Positions 33,355 through 45,060 of a stretch of 64,000 bases of DNA are shown piece after piece. The stretch comes from Hypericum androsaemum (taxonomy: Eukaryota; Streptophyta; Magnoliopsida; Malpighiales; Hypericaceae): assembly GCA_963995505.1 (NCBI GenBank), contig OZ023187.1, positions 8,519,176 through 8,583,175 on the forward strand, written 5' to 3'. The notes under the pieces are model-generated. The model saw only the letters and a list, made by a program, of their open reading frames with translations. It was not told the origin of the DNA and did no database searches. Every line of letters starts with the position of its first letter. Position 1 is the stretch's first letter. Made by a program: the position numbers and the translations under genes.

Positions 33355-35110
33355 ATTACTAATATTTTAGCCTAATGACACAAAATGTAGAGATGAATTG
33401 ACATGAATCCAGGGGTTCGAGCATCTGGCCTAAAAATGTACTTATAAAAATGTATGTATTTAAGGTGCTGAAGCCGGTGACCGGAAGCTGAGGTTATCGT
33501 CAATGGCTATGGGTAATATAAGATGCACAATTTTGATGAGAAGCGAAAGTTTTTTTTTCTCAAGAAATTTAGGCTCGTTGGCTTAAACGGAAGTTATAGA
33601 TGGCATTGAGCTTTGTTTCCCTACCAAGCAAAGTTTTGTCATTTCCGCAAGACATGTTAATTGATCCACCGACCCTTAGAAAATGAGGTAGGATCCGTTG
33701 ACATCCTACCCACATTGTATTGGTAAGCGAAAGATCACTTCGAAAAGAAACCATTGTTGTATTAAAGTCCATGACTAGCTACAAACACCATCGTCCTATC
33801 GATGTGCATGCTTTATTAATTTTTTATGTAATCTGCGCAAAATGCATCATCCAAAGCTTAAACAAAAAACTTAAAAATAAAAAATCTTTAATCCTTCAAT
33901 TTAAAATGGGCCAGTATATCAATTGCAAAAAACTCATCGTCATCAGCCAGAGTGAAATTGTCTGGCCTAACAACTGAATCAACCACTTCCACATTTTGGT
34001 GTCGATGTTCAGAGCAAACTGAACGGGAATGCTCACCGTCGTCGCACAGTTTCTGTTCTCCTTGATTGTAGCCTTTCGCCTGTTAGCCATCATCTTCTTA
34101 ACTTCTTCTAGAAAAAAGAGAAAGAATCAATCCCGATTAAATATAATCAAAAGAGTACCTAATGTGAAGTTAAATAATCTGTCTTTGGATGCATTACCAA
34201 TGTCTTTGTCTGGCTTCGTCGTCACTGATCGAATCTTGCATTATATTTACCGGTGCTTGAGTCTGTTCCGTCATTCTCTTTTTTCATTTATTAACTAGAT
34301 GCATTAAATCTTTTGGGTGGTTAATATTGTGCCATAGGATTGCCTTCTTGAAGTCTCTTGTGAGTGCTGAAACTGGGCACATGTTAAACAATATGAACTT
34401 TTGTTCCTTCACGGTGGTCGCAACTTCCTCTTTTTATGGTGACATAACTAGATGGAGATAACAATATTAATTGGTTAATTATAGGAAAATTATACTAGAA
34501 TTATTTACGGGTAAAAGACATTTGGGGTCACTCATTGTAACAAATTCTCAAAAAATAAAATACTCATTACCGTGTTCTCTCTTCCATTACTCATTACCGT
34601 GTTCTCTCTTCCATTGTTTCGAACCGTTTAGATAATTCTCCAATCCTTAAGTCCCTCCTTAAAGGATTCCTCGGACGACTTCGTGAATAGATCTTTCTTA
34701 CCATTGATAATTAATAGCTGTGTGATCATGCAAAGAATAAAAATTTTGTTTAATTATAATCACACACAATAGAAAATTTTAGTTATAAACACAAGGGAAG
34801 AATATTATACACCTTGTCCATGTTAGCCACGTAGTTGTCAAAGTCTCTAAAAAAATTAAATGATAAATAGAATACCCGATTAATTTTGGAGTTGATACCC
34901 TTGCGTCGAAAAAATAACTTGAGTCAGATATAAAGATGAAATAATACTTTTTTTTCTTGAGAAAAAAATATTCCAAACCCTAAATTTAACATGTATCTGA
35001 AATACCAAACATGTATACTAAACTTGTTTGGATTGTCGAGATTATGCTTCGTGTTTTAGAAACTTACATCGTTCTCTTATGCATCCTCTGTGTCTGGTCG
35101 AAATTTATTA
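33355..35110 (-). pseudogene. Multi-exon gene remnant S1
   Basis: Homologous along its length to S2 (45570-50980). On the minus strand, putative exons with conserved splice signals can be seen: a 34-bp exon (34813-34846, DFDNYVANMDK), a 120-bp exon (34598-34717, KKDLFTKSSEESF), a segment at about 34300-34437 (QKFILFN) and a last exon 33888-34080 ending RPDNFTLADDDEFFAIDILA, then HFKLKD and a stop. The 34- and 120-bp exon sizes are identical in S2. S1 has a TAA in the 120-bp exon and another before the END segment near 35066, so it is probably a pseudogene. The acidic Asp-Asp-Asp-Glu C-terminus is distinctive, but I cannot name the family. Confidence 0.5.
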
Positions 35111-35164
35111 TTCAAGTTAAGAATACGTCACAAGGTTTCTAAGAACTAGCATCACGATCTTAGT

Positions 35165-35749
35165 GTCGCTAGCCACAAGGTTTCTCCTCCTTGTTCGTGG
35201 TTGTGTTCATTAGAGAAGGTGAATAAAGAAGGAAAAGAATTGTTGCAACAAGTTCGGCCTTGGTCCAAAAAGATAGGCCCTAGAATAATTCCGATAACCC
35301 AGACCCGAGCGTGGAAGGATGCTCGCACGCGTGCGTGCCTAGCTGTGCGAGCCGGACGGACAGTGCGAGAATCTTCTTCACCAATTTACCCATGCTAGAC
35401 TTCTAGTCCCTTATAATCTTGTCTTAGCATGGTGCGCAAACCGATGTTGTATTGCACATACTTTAGTTACAGCTCACTTTGAAGTCAATTTTTATTCACT
35501 CCGAGAATTAATTTTTCACAAATTCTATATCGTTACAAAGCTTTGTCAATAGGCTTCACAAGGATCTCACAAACACCGAAAATCGATTGGTGTGACATTC
35601 TTTCATAATTAGCTCAAAGTTGCCAATTAATCACTTAGCAACTATATTTAATTAGATTTTTCTCTCTAATTAAATACGTGGGCCCAAAGCCCAATACACT
35701 CACTTGTATTTGGCCAATCTCTTCCTTGGTTTAGACTAATTTTCCAACA
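35165..35749 (-). repeat. Copia-like LTR, solo or truncated
   Basis: Read on the minus strand it begins TGTTGGAAAATTAG, a common plant copia LTR start, followed by gggctttgggccca, and contains a gcacgcgtgcgagc stretch like the C1/C2 LTRs. The left end is uncertain, and neither primer site nor polypurine tract is adjacent. Confidence 0.45.
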
Positions 35750-35756
35750 CAAGACA

Positions 35757-35922
35757 CATGAAAGTTGCCACTAAGACATGTTAAAGTGTCAGTAACGGAA
35801 GTAGAGGCCAACACATTCCATGTCGCAGATGCCACACAAAAAAGTTTCACTGGTACCAAAAACCTTCGACTTGGTTTCCAATGAAGAATTCCAAACAAAA
35901 GTTGCCAAATAACTTAGGTATT
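35757..35922 (-). pseudogene. Gene fragment D, copy B, 3' exon
   Basis: The minus strand encodes VASATWNVLASTSVTDTL, homologous to 20585-20690. The rest of the locus continues at 42886 on the far side of the gypsy element, which therefore inserted inside this gene copy. Confidence 0.5.
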
Positions 35923-37431
35923 TGATGAGTGTGTAAACGCTCATATTTTGTTATGTATTTTATATGTGTTTAGTTATATTTTCATTCATTTTTATCTTGT
36001 TCTATTGAGTCTTATGTCATTTTCATGTATTTGTGTCATGGAGTAGACTTCTACCCTTCATTATGTTTTGTGATAGGAAATGGAGCTCAAGGAAGGCCGT
36101 TGGAGAGGTGACTTCAAGAGACCATAGTACAAGAGCCATAACTTTTGGCTCAAGTGTTCAATTATATCAAATGAGATGCCGTTGGAAAGGTTGAAGAGAG
36201 ATCTACATTTTCTCTTTTATAATCGAGACCAAATTCAGAGCAGAAGAGGGCCAAAAATAAATAATACAAAGATATAATGAGACAGATAGAGCAGAAAGCT
36301 AGAAGGACTCCCCGTCGCTAGTCAACTAGCGACCGCTAGTGAGGGGACACAGAATGTTGATTGAACACTCAACTAGCAGCCACAAGTTACCCGATGCCAG
36401 CTTATTTTGGATTTTGTATTTAGTTGGGAATTTGACTCATTTAGGAAGTATTCGACTCTTGGCCTCCTGCTTCGGCTTCAGGACTATAATTATATTATTT
36501 TACTCATTACATGGCACGAAAGGCTTCTAGTTTAGGTTAAACCTCCTCTAGGTTTTCCTATTTTCGTGTTAGATTTTTGGCTATATATAGGCCTTAGTCT
36601 CTTAAGTTTTATTCATACTTGTTACTACAACATTGAGACAGCTTTTATGGATCAATAAAGTCAGAATTTCGTTCAGCTTCGTGGAGGAGATTGGCGAGGC
36701 TTGTTCGAATGACTAAGCCCCCTCTTTCCCTTTACTTATATTTATCGTTATGATGTTTGCTGTTGATTTCTCTTGCGTTGTTGCCAGGCCTAGCGAGTAG
36801 ATTTCTTTCGAGTGCGATGCCCTAATATGTGATTAATTGCCTATGTTGATTTATGGTTCGAATATCGTAAGTATTAGTTGTTAATTGGTGAACTTAATGA
36901 TTATAATTGATAAGAGTAGACCGAGTGGCACTCAAGTTGAAGGATAAACTAATTATCATGTTCTTAGGTATTAATGAGATGTCTTACTATCATGAGAATA
37001 ACCCGTTAGGAGGAATCTTCATAATTAGATTAGTCTAGTTCTAGGTCTAATTAATGAGCGAAAATGTTAATTAGTAATCTAGGTCTTTGCTAGTTTGGTT
37101 TTGTCACCCTAATGAACGAAAGCATTAGGAAGATACTTTAGAACACTCCGGATACTAGTTAGAACTTCATAAGAACCATAATCTCGACATATGTAATTAA
37201 TTCATAAGGGTATCATACTCGTTTATCTCTATTGAATTTACAACTCTTTTATTTTCGTACTGCTTAGTTTACTTTATGTCAATCCATTACCTACCTTATA
37301 AACCTCTTAATTTTCCCGCTTCACATAATTAATTATTTCAATTTTGTGTTCTAACCCTCAGTTACGAACCTTACCTAACCACTATACTATTTAGTTGTGC
37401 GTTTTATTGCTTGTCAATTTCTCGTATATCA
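35923..37431 (+). repeat. Left LTR of the gag-protease gypsy element
   Basis: Starts tgatgagtgtgtaaacgctc and ends tctcgtatatca. It aligns with 41350-42885 over its whole length, with scattered differences and one 24-base block (tgcaaagcctaacttgatca and following) present only in the right copy near 42325. The first 24 bases form a hairpin. Confidence 0.93.
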
Positions 37432-37433
37432 AA

Positions 37434-37452
37434 TTAGTGCCGTTGACATAGA
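37434..37452 (+). other. Degenerate tRNA-Asp primer site
   Basis: attagtgccgttgacatag resembles the tRNA-Asp complement used by Tat/Athila elements (compare 22784-22800). Most mismatches are transitions. Confidence 0.6.
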
Positions 37453-37484
37453 ACTAAGATTTTAGGACATACAGTCAAAAGCAA

Positions 37485-38660
37485 TTGGTTTTGTGTAGCA
37501 AACTTGCTGATTTCATGCGATTTCTTTTTCAGGATTCTCTAGTACATGCCAAGAACCCGAACGAAGGATTAGACCTTGACATAAACACTGTGCTTGAGGT
37601 TGACATCGGAGTACTCGAAAGGGTAATTAGGCATGAAAAGAGGGACCAAGTGAGATCAATGGCACACAATTAAGAAGACGGAGCGCTCCAAGCTGTTGGG
37701 GACGCGCCACGAAGAAGCACACTGCTGGAATCATCTGTTCCTTCATGGAATGGTAATCCTAATGGTCCACAACAACCAACTGTAGGTCCCAACTCTTTCC
37801 AAATTCTAGCAGCAATTGTCGAACTACTACAAAACTCAGTTCAATTTGGCAGTTTGCCAAGCAAAGATCCTCAAGACCATCTCTCTCGATTTGAAGACAT
37901 CTGCAACATCATGAAGTTCCAAAATATCAATGATGATGTCTTGAAGCTGTGTCTCTTCCATTTTTCTTTGAAAGATCGAGCTCGCATCTGGTACAACAAG
38001 TTGAAAGGAGAGACGATTCAGAGTTGGAATGATCTGGCCCATGCTTTCCTATAGATGTTCTTTTCTATGGCCAAGACAGCCAAACTCTTGTAAGAAATCA
38101 TCATATTTATCCAAGGAGATGGGGAGAGCATCTATGAAGCTTGGGAACAGTTCACAGATCTCCAAAGTGCCTTCCCTCAACATGGCATAACTCAGAACAA
38201 CCTCATGAAAATCTTCTACAATGGGTTAGATGGCCCATCCATTGATCATATTGATGCCTCTTCTCAAGGGATGTTCTTGGAAAAGACTACTGATGAAGCT
38301 GCTCGATTAATGGAGGAGATGGCTGAAATCAATAGTATGTGGCCAAAAGAACATGCTAGGCAACCACATAAGGAAGTAACCCGAGGAGTACTCGAAGTGA
38401 ATGCCAATAGGAAGCTCGAAGCTCAAATAGAAGTACTTACCAAAAGACTTGAAAATTTGACCAAGGACAAGGAATAGGCAGCTGTGTTGTACGACACTTG
38501 TCAACTTTGCAAAGGAGCACATCCCACAACTGACTGTCTAATATTGGAAGAGATTCAGGCCATTCCTGATAGAACACCACCAGGAATGGGCTACTCAAAG
38601 CAAACTAATGCTCAGCCAAATTTTTCTTGATTTGGCCAGCAGGCAAACAACACTGGTGCT
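37485..38660 (+). pseudogene. gag of the gypsy element
   Basis: In one frame, interrupted by stops at 37671, 38052, 38091 and 38475, are the typical plant gypsy capsid motifs: DPQDHLSRFEDICN, LFHFSLKDRARIWYNKL, SWNDLAHAFL, YEAWEQFTDLQ, MKIFYNGLD, DEAARLMEEMA. A CCHC zinc knuckle CQLCKGAHPTTDC lies at about 38499-38537. Gag assembles the particle and binds RNA. The capsid fold is essentially complete in length, but stops replace mainly Gln and Arg codons. Confidence 0.88.
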
Positions 38661-38894
38661 CAGCAAGAACCCAGAAAGCCATATTTAGCAGATCAAGTCA
38701 AAGAAATGGGTGAGAAGATTGATCAATTAGTGGGAGACGAAGTCAACATCTTCTCTCCTAGATTGACCAATTGGTAGGGTAGTCCAGTAATCCATCCAAC
38801 AACAGACTATAACTGTGCAGCAGATCGATCATTGTGAGGCACGTCAACAAGAGTTTGAGAATACCTGAAAGGGCAGGCTACACAACTCAATAAG

Positions 38895-39850
38895 ATGGAG
38901 ATTGAACTCAGAAATTTAGCTGCAGCAAACACTCAAAGGAAAATAGGTGCTCTACCCAGTAACACGGAGTCGAACTCGCAAGGACAAGTGATGGCCATCA
39001 CAGTGAAGAGTGTGGACGAGGATGATGAACCATATATTCCTCCACCACCTTATGTCCCTACACCTCCATTCCCTCAAAGACTCCGGAGAAAGTCACCACT
39101 TGAGAACAAACTCACTTCAAAAGAATGTGCCAAACCGATCAAGCCAGGCATAGAGGATGAGGTAGTTACTGAAAAGAAGGAGCCACCAGCCTATATCAGT
39201 AAAAAAGAGGATTCTTATGTTCCTCCACCATCACCTCAACAAGTCAAGAAGGAAGCAGTGATCGATAAAAAGGCCCTTGAATTCATAGAGACAATGGAAG
39301 AATTCAAAACCATGTGTCTTTCTTGGAGATGTTAGATAAAAGGCCACAATATGCTGAGTTTCTGAAGGAAATTGTCGCGAGAAAGAAGAGGCAGAATGAT
39401 GGCAAGACGACCCCTTTGGTAGAAAATGGCATACCGCCAAAACTAAAAGATCAAGGGAATTTTACTATTCCTTGCAATATTGATGGTATTCAATTTTTGC
39501 ATTGCTTATGTGATTTGGGTGCCAATGTTAACCTCATACCTCTAACTATTTTTAGAAAACTTGCACTTAGAGGCCTCAAGCCAATGGAGATGTACCTTAA
39601 ACTAGCCGATCAATTAGTCACAAGGCCACATGGAATCGTGGAGGATGTGATAATTAAAGTCGACAAGTCCCTCATACCCTAGACTTTGTGGTGCTGGACT
39701 ACGCTGTAGATGCAAGTTACTCACTAATTTTAGGACGTCCATTCCTCAACACTTGTCATACAATGGTTGACCTCCAAAATGACTAGCTACTTCTCTGCAT
39801 AGGCCCAGATGAAATAGAGTTTCAAGTAACCGATAAGTACCTCCGTCCAA
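38895..39850 (+). pseudogene. Gag C-terminus and aspartic protease
   Basis: 38895-39335 encodes a proline-rich linker (YIPPPPYVPTPPFPQ) with many charged residues. A frame change near 39315 leads into FLEMLDKRPQYAEFLKEI, then the protease: PCNIDGIQFLHCLCDLGANV and NLIPLTIFRKL with the catalytic Asp in DLGAN (usual form DLGAS). After another shift near 39683 comes FVVLDY and LILGRPFLNT, the conserved C-terminal part of gypsy proteases. The family then continues to reverse transcriptase; here the coding sequence stops. Confidence 0.85.
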
Positions 39851-41336
39851 CGTAGTGCCAAAGGGAGTAACACAGTCAAGCTAATGACTCTAAATTAACA
39901 TGTTTAGTATTTAATTATATTTTGTATTTATTTCAGTATTGTAATATTCATTTAGTATTTTAGTGGCCTTTACAGGAGGTTTCAAAAAGAGAAAAACCAA
40001 GCTGAAGCAGAATTAGCCAGTCGCTACAGAAAATTCAACACACGAAAAGACAGTTAGAGCGACAGAGCACCAACCTTCCCTACCGTCTCCTTCTCAAGAT
40101 TGACAGAGCAGTACCAGTCCTCTCCTCTTTTCGTTTCTTTTATACGTCTTTTTATGTTCCTGTTTATGTGCCTTGTGCTGTTGATATTCGTGTCTTGTGA
40201 TGTTTGTTTGTGTCTTACCTCGACATTGAGGACACTGTGTTTAATAAGTGTGGGGGGTATCAAACATATATTTTCATTTTGGTTTAGCATATGCGATCGA
40301 GTTTAGGTGTCAGGTAGGAGTGTGCTTAAGTCTGATATGGTGTCATAAGAAGATGATGAAACTTCACCCTTGAATTATTGGCTTCCTAGCACCCTTAGAT
40401 CCTTAGGAAGGTTCATGTCAGGACAAGAGTAGCCAAGATATGATTTAACCCATATTGAGAAGTAGTTATTGCTTTTTAAAATTTCATAATTGAATTAAGC
40501 GATTGCTAGGTATGAGACCAAGAGAACACACGAGTAGTTGAGGGAAAATGTTCTTAGTAGCCAAACCGAACCCTGCTTGTATATTAAAATATTTTAGCTA
40601 ACTTGTTCGTCTAATTGAGTGATGTGCTTGCTGCCAAAAACCCATTTTTGAAAAAAATTTTAGGCGAAGGGCAGCGATTAGGTCAAAAATTGGAGCAAAG
40701 CCCCCTACCCGAAAAAAGAAAAGAAAAAAAGAAAGAAAGTGGGATGTGGGATGTGGGATGTGGGAGAAGAAAAAAAAAAGAAAAAAAAGATGAAAAAAAT
40801 GGAAAAAGTGATAAAAAAAAAGGATGAGATGGATGTGGCTGTGGAATGTACGGAATGTTTAATGTGGATTGTGATATGTGAATGGGTGTTGTGGAAAGAT
40901 CCATAAAAATAGAAAGTTGGATCTTGGTAGGGGTAAACTCCAGCCTAATCAGGATAAGCTCGGAGATCGTTGTAGAAAAAAAAGTGAGCCATTGGGTTGG
41001 TGTTGGACTCTGCCTACCAATCTATGAGTGAACTCCTAAGATGCCAACTGAGTGAAGCTAACCACTAATCTGAAATGGTTTTGGGGCTAGGTGAAATGAT
41101 GGAGCAATGTGGTCTTAATTATCTCTTCATGTCATGTGCTTCTTGCGGTATTATTTCTAGTAATCTTCACTGTTTTCTGAATGAAAAAATTATGGGGAAC
41201 TGCTTTGATTTGTAGGCTGGACTTGAATTGCGGAATTGAGCTGATATGAGATTTTCTCTGGGTAGTTCAATTTTGCTAGGGGGCCAATAATTTTTAGTGT
41301 ATCTGATGCGCCTTACTTGAGAACAAGTAAGAAAAT
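39851..41336 (+). other. Non-coding part of the gypsy element
   Basis: Holds an internal PPT-like motif aataagtgtggggggtatc (about 40239-40257), preceded by acattgaggaca, a combination typical of the end of pol in Athila/Tat elements. A purine-rich low-complexity stretch with gggatgt repeats lies at 40715-40830. No polymerase domain was found in any frame. Confidence 0.6.
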
Positions 41337-41349
41337 AAGTGTGGGGGTG
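41337..41349 (+). other. Polypurine tract of the gypsy element
   Basis: aagtgtgggggtg directly precedes the right LTR. Confidence 0.75.
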
Positions 41350-42885
41350 TGATGAGTGTGTAAACGCTCATATTTTATTATGTGTTTCATATGTGTTTAG
41401 TCATATTTTTATTCGTTTCCATCTTGTCCCATTGAGTCTTATGTCATTTTCATGTATTTGTGTCATGGAGTGGAATTCTACTCTTTATTATGTTTTGTGA
41501 TAGGAAATGGAGCTCAATGAATGCCATTGGAGAGGTAATTTCAAGAGACCATATTGCAAGAGCCATAACTTTCTGCTCAAGAGTCCGATCATATCAAATG
41601 AGATATTATTGGAAAGCTTAAAGCGAGATCTACATTTTCTCTTTTATAGTTGAGACAAATTCGGAACAGAAGACAGCCAAATATTAAAAATATTAAGATA
41701 TGATGAGGCAAATGGAGCGGAAAGCTAGGAGGACTCCCGATGGCTAGTGAGGGGACACAGAATGTTGATTGAAGACCCAACTAGCGGCCGCCAGTCAACT
41801 AGCAGCCGCAAGTTGCCTGATGCCAGCTTATTTCGGACTTCATATTCAGTCGGGAATTCGACTCGTTTAGGAAGTATTCGACTCTTGGCCTCCTATTTCG
41901 GCCTTAGGACTATAATTATATTATTTTACTTATTACTTGGTACGAAAGACTTCTAGTTTAGGTTAAATCTCCTCTAGGTTTTCCTATTTTTGTGTTAGAC
42001 TTTTAGCTATATATAGGCCTTAATTTCTTAGGTTTTATTTATACTTTCTACTACAACATTGAGACAGTTTTTAGGGATCAATAAAGTCAGAATTTTGTTC
42101 AGCTTCGTGGAGGAGATTGGCGAGGTTTGCTCGAACGACTAAGTCCCCTCTTTCCCTTTACTTATGCTTATCTTTATGATATTTTTTATTGATTTCTCTT
42201 GCGTTGTTACTATGATTAACGAGTAGATTTCTTTAGAGTGCGATACCCTAATATGTGATTAATTGTCTATGTTGATTTATGGTTCGAATATCTTAAGTAT
42301 TAGTTGTTAATTGGTAAACTTAATGCAAAGCCTAACTTGATCACTTAGGTTACGATTATAATTGATAAGAGTGGACCAAGAGGCACTCAAGTTGATGGAT
42401 AAACCAATTAACATGTTCTTAGGTAATAATGAGATGTCTTACTATCATGAGAATAATTCGTTAGGAAGAATCTTTGTAATTGGATTAGTCAAATTCTAGG
42501 TCTAATTGATGAGCGAAAGCGTTAATTAGTAACCTAGTTCTTTGCTAGTTTGGTTTTGTCACCCTAATGAGCGAAAGCATTAGGGAGATACTTTAGAACA
42601 CTCCGGGTACTAGTTGGAGCTTCATAAGAACCATAATCTTGACATAGGTAATTAATTCATAAGGGTATTGTGCTCGTTTATCTCCATTGAATTTACAACT
42701 CTTTTATTTTCGTACTGCTTAGTTTACTTTATATCAATCCATCACCTACCTTATAAACCTCTTAATTCCACCGCTTCACATAATTAATTATTTCAATTTC
42801 GTGTTCTAACCCTCAGTTACGGACCTTACTTAATCACTATACTATTTGGTTGTGCATCTTATTGCTGTCAATTTCTCGTATATCA
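41350..42885 (+). repeat. Right LTR of the gag-protease gypsy element
   Basis: Partner of 35923-37431, with the same start hairpin (atgagtgt/acgctcat) and the same end tctcgtatatca. Confidence 0.93.
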
Positions 42886-43332
42886 GCAGCAAAAACTTAT
42901 TCAGTCCACATTGACATCGGAATCATCATTCTAAAATTCAGTGCTGCTCCACAATAGTTTTATATCTTGCACTATAACCGAGTCTTCTAAATTCCTTGCA
43001 CATAAATTCTCTACATTCCCATCCATACCTATTCTTCCATCCTACCAATTCAAAAGACACTAGCGATTTCACCCATACGCAATATCGATTATCAACAGAT
43101 GAAGTTATTTGAAGAAACAATGACTCAGCAACAACAAATGAAAAGCACCCTAATTTGTTATAATCCACGGGAAGTATCAAACTTTTCGGACATTTCACCA
43201 GTTTGGGCGAAAAATGAACCGGAGAGCTTCGATTTACTCAATTTAGAAACAGCGAAAAGAGGCAAACCAAGAAAAAAAGATGAACAAAATGAAGCAGAGT
43301 ACACAAATTCTTAGGGGTAAGAAGAACGTTAC

Positions 43333-43477
43333 CTGGAGGGAAAGAAACAAGGGCGATGAGAGGAGGGCGGTCGATGGTGGCCGGATATTGATGTTGATGC
43401 GCGAGGGGAAAGTTGGGAGCAGTCCTGGAGGCGGACAATAAGGAGCGCATGAGGGATCCTTCGATTCTACTAGCCAT
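43333..43477 (-). pseudogene. Gene fragment D, copy B, exon 1
   Basis: The minus-strand ATG at 43475-43477 opens MASRIEGSLMRSLLSASRTA, continuing to VSFPP and a GTAACG splice donor at 43332. The Ser/Arg/Leu-rich, acid-poor start resembles an organelle-targeting peptide (inference). Copy A keeps only the last 15 codons. The 3' exon of this copy lies 6.9 kb away, beyond the gypsy element (35757-35922), so the gene is disrupted. Family not recognised. Confidence 0.5.
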
Positions 43478-43559
43478 TCTTCTCCTCCCAGTGATTATAT
43501 GTTTCCACTGAAGTTGAGCTTCCAAGGGGTTCGAGGGCTAACAAGGAAATGAATGCCTT

Positions 43560-44506
43560 GATCATCTTCCTGTCACACACTCTTTTGCTAGGCTCATTTG
43601 GGAAAAGGTTTAATCGCTCTTTATGCTGGTTTTCCGTTGTGTGTCAATTTCCAAGAGCTCTATGTCTTGGCTATGCGGCTTAAGTTTAGCCCGCAACTGT
43701 CAGCGATCAGGTTGGCGCCTAACAAGCGTATTTTTTAGAATGTGGTGAAGTTCCCCTTATCGATTCTGGCTATCATCCTTGCGCTTCTATATGAGGCCCG
43801 CTCTTGGAGGTTGGATGTTATGTCTATCGGAGGCCCCCTCTTTGAGGTTGGGTATTCCTGGTTGCACTACGACTATATTTGAGGTTCGTTGGCATTGACC
43901 TCTTCCTGGATGGCACAAATGTAACACAGATGGGAGTACTAGGGATGCTCCCGGCCCTTTCCCTGTAGCTGGGGTATTTCTGAATTGTCGTAGTTTTGTG
44001 TAGGGTTGCTATGTGGTGAATATTGGAGTTAAATTTTGCTATTGAAGTGGAACTCACAATGACATTTATGCCAGTGGAAATTGCTCACTATAAACTTTGG
44101 TTAGTGACTGATTCATTCTATGTGTTGTCTATTTTTTACAGAGGCTGCGAATGCGACCCCACACTCGCTTGTATGTGGATTAGTGGGTGAGTGAGTTCTT
44201 TTTGACTGTCCAATATATGGGACAGCTTGGGGCTAGGGTAGGCTAGCATTTCATGGGCCTATTGGCCCGTAGACGCCCTTCTCAACTACCTGGATTATGG
44301 GAAAGTGTTAGGTTAGATTTAGGTGCTATATGCGCTCCTCGTGTCAGAGGATAATCTCTCTCGACTAGCTAGTTTATGGGTTAGCTTGAGGTTAAGTTCA
44401 TTGAACTACTCGTGTACATGTTAGTTGGTGGTGGGATCTTGGTGTCATGTAACTTTGCTTTCATATTTTCTTTGATAATAAATGTTTTTTAGCTGATTTA
44501 AAAAAG
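43560..44506 (+). pseudogene. LINE 3' end with RNase H
   Basis: Contains an ARLIWEKV-like segment, a divergent linker and an RNase H domain homologous to 23041-23360 (EVELTMTFMPVEIAH). The 3' part has a ttgataataaatg polyadenylation-like signal near 44472 and a weak A run. It is frameshifted in several places. It belongs to the block duplicated with gene fragment D. Confidence 0.6.
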
Positions 44507-44975
44507 TCACGAAACTCTCTTTTGTTACTTAACGATAATTTATCTATATTAAGTCACTCTTTTATTATCATTGTAGACTACTCTAAACATCTGAAGTACA
44601 CTACTCTAAACATCCGAAGTTGTTTTATCTCGTTATCTTTTTTTCATCTCTTATCTGTCATTTCTTTTTTTGGAACTGTCAGCCTTGTTCACTACTCGAC
44701 CGCCACCCCATTCATGCTTTGTGCGTAAATATCTTGGAGAATATTGAAGTTTCTTTGAAAATTCCTAGTGAGATGTTCCTCTAGATGATGGAGAAAGATG
44801 GGAGGTCCGAGAGGGACAGTTCCATGGATAATTGTACCCAGGAAGCTAGAGGGGAGATGGCGAGGAAGAGAGAGGAAGAAGACGAAGGGAGAGATGAAGA
44901 GATGGAGGATAAGGAAGAGCAAAGAAGGATTTGGGTTTCTTAGGAGCAAGGGATGGAGGCTGTGAATGGTACAAG
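44507..44975. other. Unassigned, with a short tandem duplication
   Basis: actactctaaacatc plus gaagt is repeated at 44577 and 44602. An AT/GC-mixed stretch follows, with a 118-codon minus-strand frame that has no recognisable domain. Confidence 0.35.
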
Positions 44976-45060
44976 TGTAATGCCTTGAGATGTGACCGAC
45001 TATCTCCATAAACCAAAATAAGTCTTTTTCAGCATGTTTTATTCTCACTCACACGCAGCC

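Larger units (their letters stand above)
35923..42885 (+). mobile_element. Gypsy element with gag and protease only
   Basis: A 6963-bp element with LTRs 35923-37431 and 41350-42885, a degenerate tRNA-Asp primer site after the left LTR and a polypurine tract before the right one. The internal region codes for gag with a zinc knuckle and a DLGA-type protease. Between the protease (ending near 39850) and the right LTR there are 1.5 kb without reverse transcriptase, RNase H or integrase. This fits the non-autonomous gag-carrying class (TR-GAG or LARD-like). The flanks gtatt and gcagc do not match, so no target duplication is seen. It interrupts gene fragment D. Confidence 0.85.

Noticed and set aside
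40600..40830. Lysine-rich frames in the gypsy element
   Set aside because: They are translations of a purine-rich simple-sequence tract.
44692..45048. 118-codon minus-strand frame as a gene
   Set aside because: It crosses the left boundary of Cassandra (44976), which was inserted later, so it cannot be an ancestral gene. No domain was found.
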